Origin: Gnomoniopsis sp. IMI 355080
Taxonomy: Eukaryota; Ascomycota; Sordariomycetes; Diaporthales; Gnomoniaceae
NCBI GenBank assembly: GCA_027946555.1
Contig: JAPEVC010000269.1
Span: 1 to 45,390 of the forward strand
Length of the DNA: 45,390 nucleotides
Direction: 5' to 3'
A model generated the notes under the pieces. It made no database searches and had not been told where the DNA came from. It worked only from the letters and a program-made list of their open reading frames with translations. Shown here in pieces: positions 43,600-45,390 of the stretch. Numbering within the stretch: position 1 is the stretch's first letter; every line of letters begins with the position of its first letter. Position numbers and translations under genes: made by a program.

Positions 43600-45333
43600 A
43601 GTCAGAATGCGAGCAAGTGGCTCGTGGTAATCTTGTGTTCAACAGTGATGGGTTGAGCGACCGGGTTGAATTTGGGAAGTTGAAGGTCAGGGAGGCCAGG
43701 CCCACTTCTGAAAAAAGAAGGCGGGGCAGTGGTACAGTACTTGCACTTGTTGTAGAGATTTTCTAAATCCCCCCTTACTGACAATTGTGTGTATATGAGT
43801 ATGTGTGAGAGAGAGAATGGGAGGATGAGTGGTCTGGATGGAGTAGAAAATGGCTTGGACTATTGAGACAGCAGCGGCTGGTTGATGAGTCAAAGGCAAG
43901 CAGTTACTCACCTTACTGAGTGCGTCGAAGTCAAAGCCCACCACCTAACGTGGATGGAGGGGCAAGGCTGAATGCGAAGCAGCCTTGATAAGATAAAAGA
44001 GTGCCACAAAACTGGACTCCAACACCAGTCATTCATACATTGCACAGCATACCTACAAGGTACTTAGGCATATACTCGCGTATGTAAATTCACCTAAGGA
44101 ATAATTTTTCCAAAAAAAAATTGCAATATACTACCTACTACTTTGCTGCTTCGAGAGACCAGCAGCAGAACATGTGCTTCGGGAGCATAAACCTGTCTTT
44201 ACCGTTAAATGTCCCTCAAAGGCAAGTTCAGGTCAACAATTGGTAAGGTACCTACTACCTACTAGGTAGGTACCTGTTTACATCTATCTTCTGTGTAAAT
44301 AGGTACCTAGTACTTCTCTCACAATCAAAGTATGCCCTAATTTGCTTTACACGAACCGTGTGATTTACTAGAGGTGCTCACTTGAACAGTATTGAAATTC
44401 TACTCCATAACTTGGCATACCTCTACTATAGTAAGCTACCACCTAGTCTGCTAGTACGCTACTGCGTAGCAGCAGTCAGTGGGGAGTGGAGACGCTGTGC
44501 ACCCCCCATCCCTCCCACCAGGAAGGTACCAGCCGATCACCTTGGTCTGTGATGCGCGCTGTCCGTCGCAGACGCTCATTGGAAGAGACTTTTCTCTCTT
44601 GTACGCCTTTCACATTTTCATACGGCTGCACCTTACCTTTCCACCTGCACCTGCAACCTGCAACCTGCACATCAGCCTCTCAGAAACCATCGCCATCAAC
44701 ATCATCATCCTTTGTCCCACCTGACAGCATCTTCACGCTTCTGTGATTCGGACTCGACAAAACCAAATTCTGCGCCCACCACCCTGCCACCCACATCTGC
44801 TTCAAGCCACCAAGCATCAAACCCAACTCAACCCAACAGCTGATTTCCAACCCAACGCAGACTTTCCCACCAGCCTCAACTTCAGTCCAACAGCCAACTC
44901 AACTCGACTCAACTCGAATTCGCCCTTGTCCTTTGCCACCTTGCTGCTACTCAGAGCGCGTCGACTCTCTGCGTGCCACCCCACACCTGTGTCTGGGCAA
45001 ATTCCGCATCCAACCAGCCAAACAACCAGCAGCTCCAGTGCAGCCTGCCTGCTGCATGACGATACACCCGAGTTCCTCGCCTGCACCAAGTCTGCACTTG
45101 TCTATCATCGACTGCCACACAGTCTAGTGCCAGAAGACTCTACAGCTGAGGGTGGATCTGGTCCTCGTCATACACGGGAGGCTGCCAGAGATTTTTCCAA
45201 TTGGTTTGTAAGAGTTGTTCTGCATATTCAGGGATTCGCAAAGCTTGAAATACTGCTTTGGGAATATCCTTCTCCAGGACATCGACCTATCCTTACAAAG
45301 GCACTCCGCCTCGTCATTCTTTCAACAGTTGGT
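43600..45333. other. MetRS upstream region and putative leader of an off-edge gene
   Basis: The first part is the MetRS promoter and leader. At 43990-44470 is AT-rich sequence with many TACCT/AGGTA words and a strong hairpin (44267-44309). From about 44480 the plus strand becomes CT- and CA-rich with short direct repeats (CCTGCACCTGCAACCTGCAA at about 44643-44662; AACTCAACTCGACTCAACTCG at about 44895-44915), typical of a long leader of a plus-strand gene beyond the window. No tRNA is seen. Confidence 0.5.
44267..44309. repeat. Inverted repeat, 16-nt arms, 11-nt loop
   Basis: TAGGTACCTGTTTACA (44267-44282) is followed by an 11-nt loop and TGTAAATAGGTACCTA (44294-44309); the arms pair at 15 of 16 positions. 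It sits among other AGGTAC words (44245-44272). It could be a cruciform, a small MITE remnant or a terminator-like structure. Confidence 0.65.
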
Positions 45334-45390
45334 ATGGATAGGGATCTATGGAGTCGTAGGACCAAGTATGTCTCTGCCTCACCTTTCCCC
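45334..45390 (+). CDS. Possible 5' end of a gene running off the right edge
   Basis: An ATG at 45334 opens MDRDLWSRRTK and stays open to the end. A GTATGT donor-like site at 45366 would end a first exon after MDRDLWSRRT. The preceding CT-rich, ATG-poor stretch fits a leader. With only 57 bases nothing can be said of the product; the start may also be non-coding. Confidence 0.25.
   Translation, partial: MDRDLWSRRTKYVSASPFP

Noticed and set aside
42940..43656. 238-codon open frame antisense to MetRS exon 1
   Set aside because: It mirrors a strongly conserved coding exon and has no domain of its own.
1..45390. Secondary-metabolite or other functional gene cluster
   Set aside because: No polyketide or peptide synthase, terpene cyclase, P450 or efflux transporter gene; the named genes serve unrelated housekeeping processes, and the Zn2Cys6 gene has no cluster around it.
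1..45390. CRISPR array, prophage or bacterial operon
   Set aside because: Spliced eukaryotic genes throughout and no regularly spaced repeats.

Overview
The window is nuclear DNA of a filamentous ascomycete (Pezizomycotina). Every confident multi-exon gene has short GT-AG introns (56-92 bp), mostly with a CTAAC- or CTGAC-like branch site just before the acceptor, and the proteins are typical of that group: Mgm1, Utp13, a KTR mannosyltransferase, a Spc97/Spc98-family protein, cytosolic MetRS, a Zn2Cys6 regulator and a GPI-anchored secreted protein. I cannot place it reliably below that level. No bacterial, viral, rRNA or tRNA gene was recognised, and there is no secondary-metabolite backbone gene.

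Layout. The left edge (1-4118) holds the 3' end of a Zrg17-like zinc transporter converging on MGM1, the inner-membrane fusion dynamin. A gene-poor stretch (4119-11986) follows, with one believable small gene (83 aa, minus strand, TATA box upstream). At 11987-12975 is a two-exon secreted GPI-type protein whose central domain resembles a truncated haemoglobin. A BTB-domain gene (15256-16141) and UTP13 (16693-19543, with a 28-nt exon) come next. About 11 kb (19544-30824) then has no gene I can name; it holds a few ORFs of protein-like composition, a Cys-rich broken relic, G-runs and short tandem repeats. At 30825-32453 is a Zn2Cys6 transcription factor of unusual architecture with a TATA box, a leader of about 400 nt and one tiny upstream ORF.

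The right part is compact and housekeeping: WDR83/MORG1-like WD40 protein (34040-35226, plus), KTR-family mannosyltransferase (36306-37676, minus, four exons), a divergent promoter of about 640 bp, a GCP5-like gamma-tubulin complex protein (38315-41163, plus) converging on cytosolic methionyl-tRNA synthetase (41464-43599, minus, three exons). The last 1.8 kb looks like promoter and leader of a gene that runs off the right edge.

The genes do not form a pathway or cluster; each serves its own process (zinc loading of the secretory route, mitochondrial fusion, ribosome assembly, glycosylation, microtubule nucleation, translation). The most interesting items are the GPI-anchored globin-like protein, the atypical zinc-cluster regulator, and the 11 kb gene desert. 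All exon borders were read by eye from splice signals and reading frame; no homology search or RNA evidence was available.
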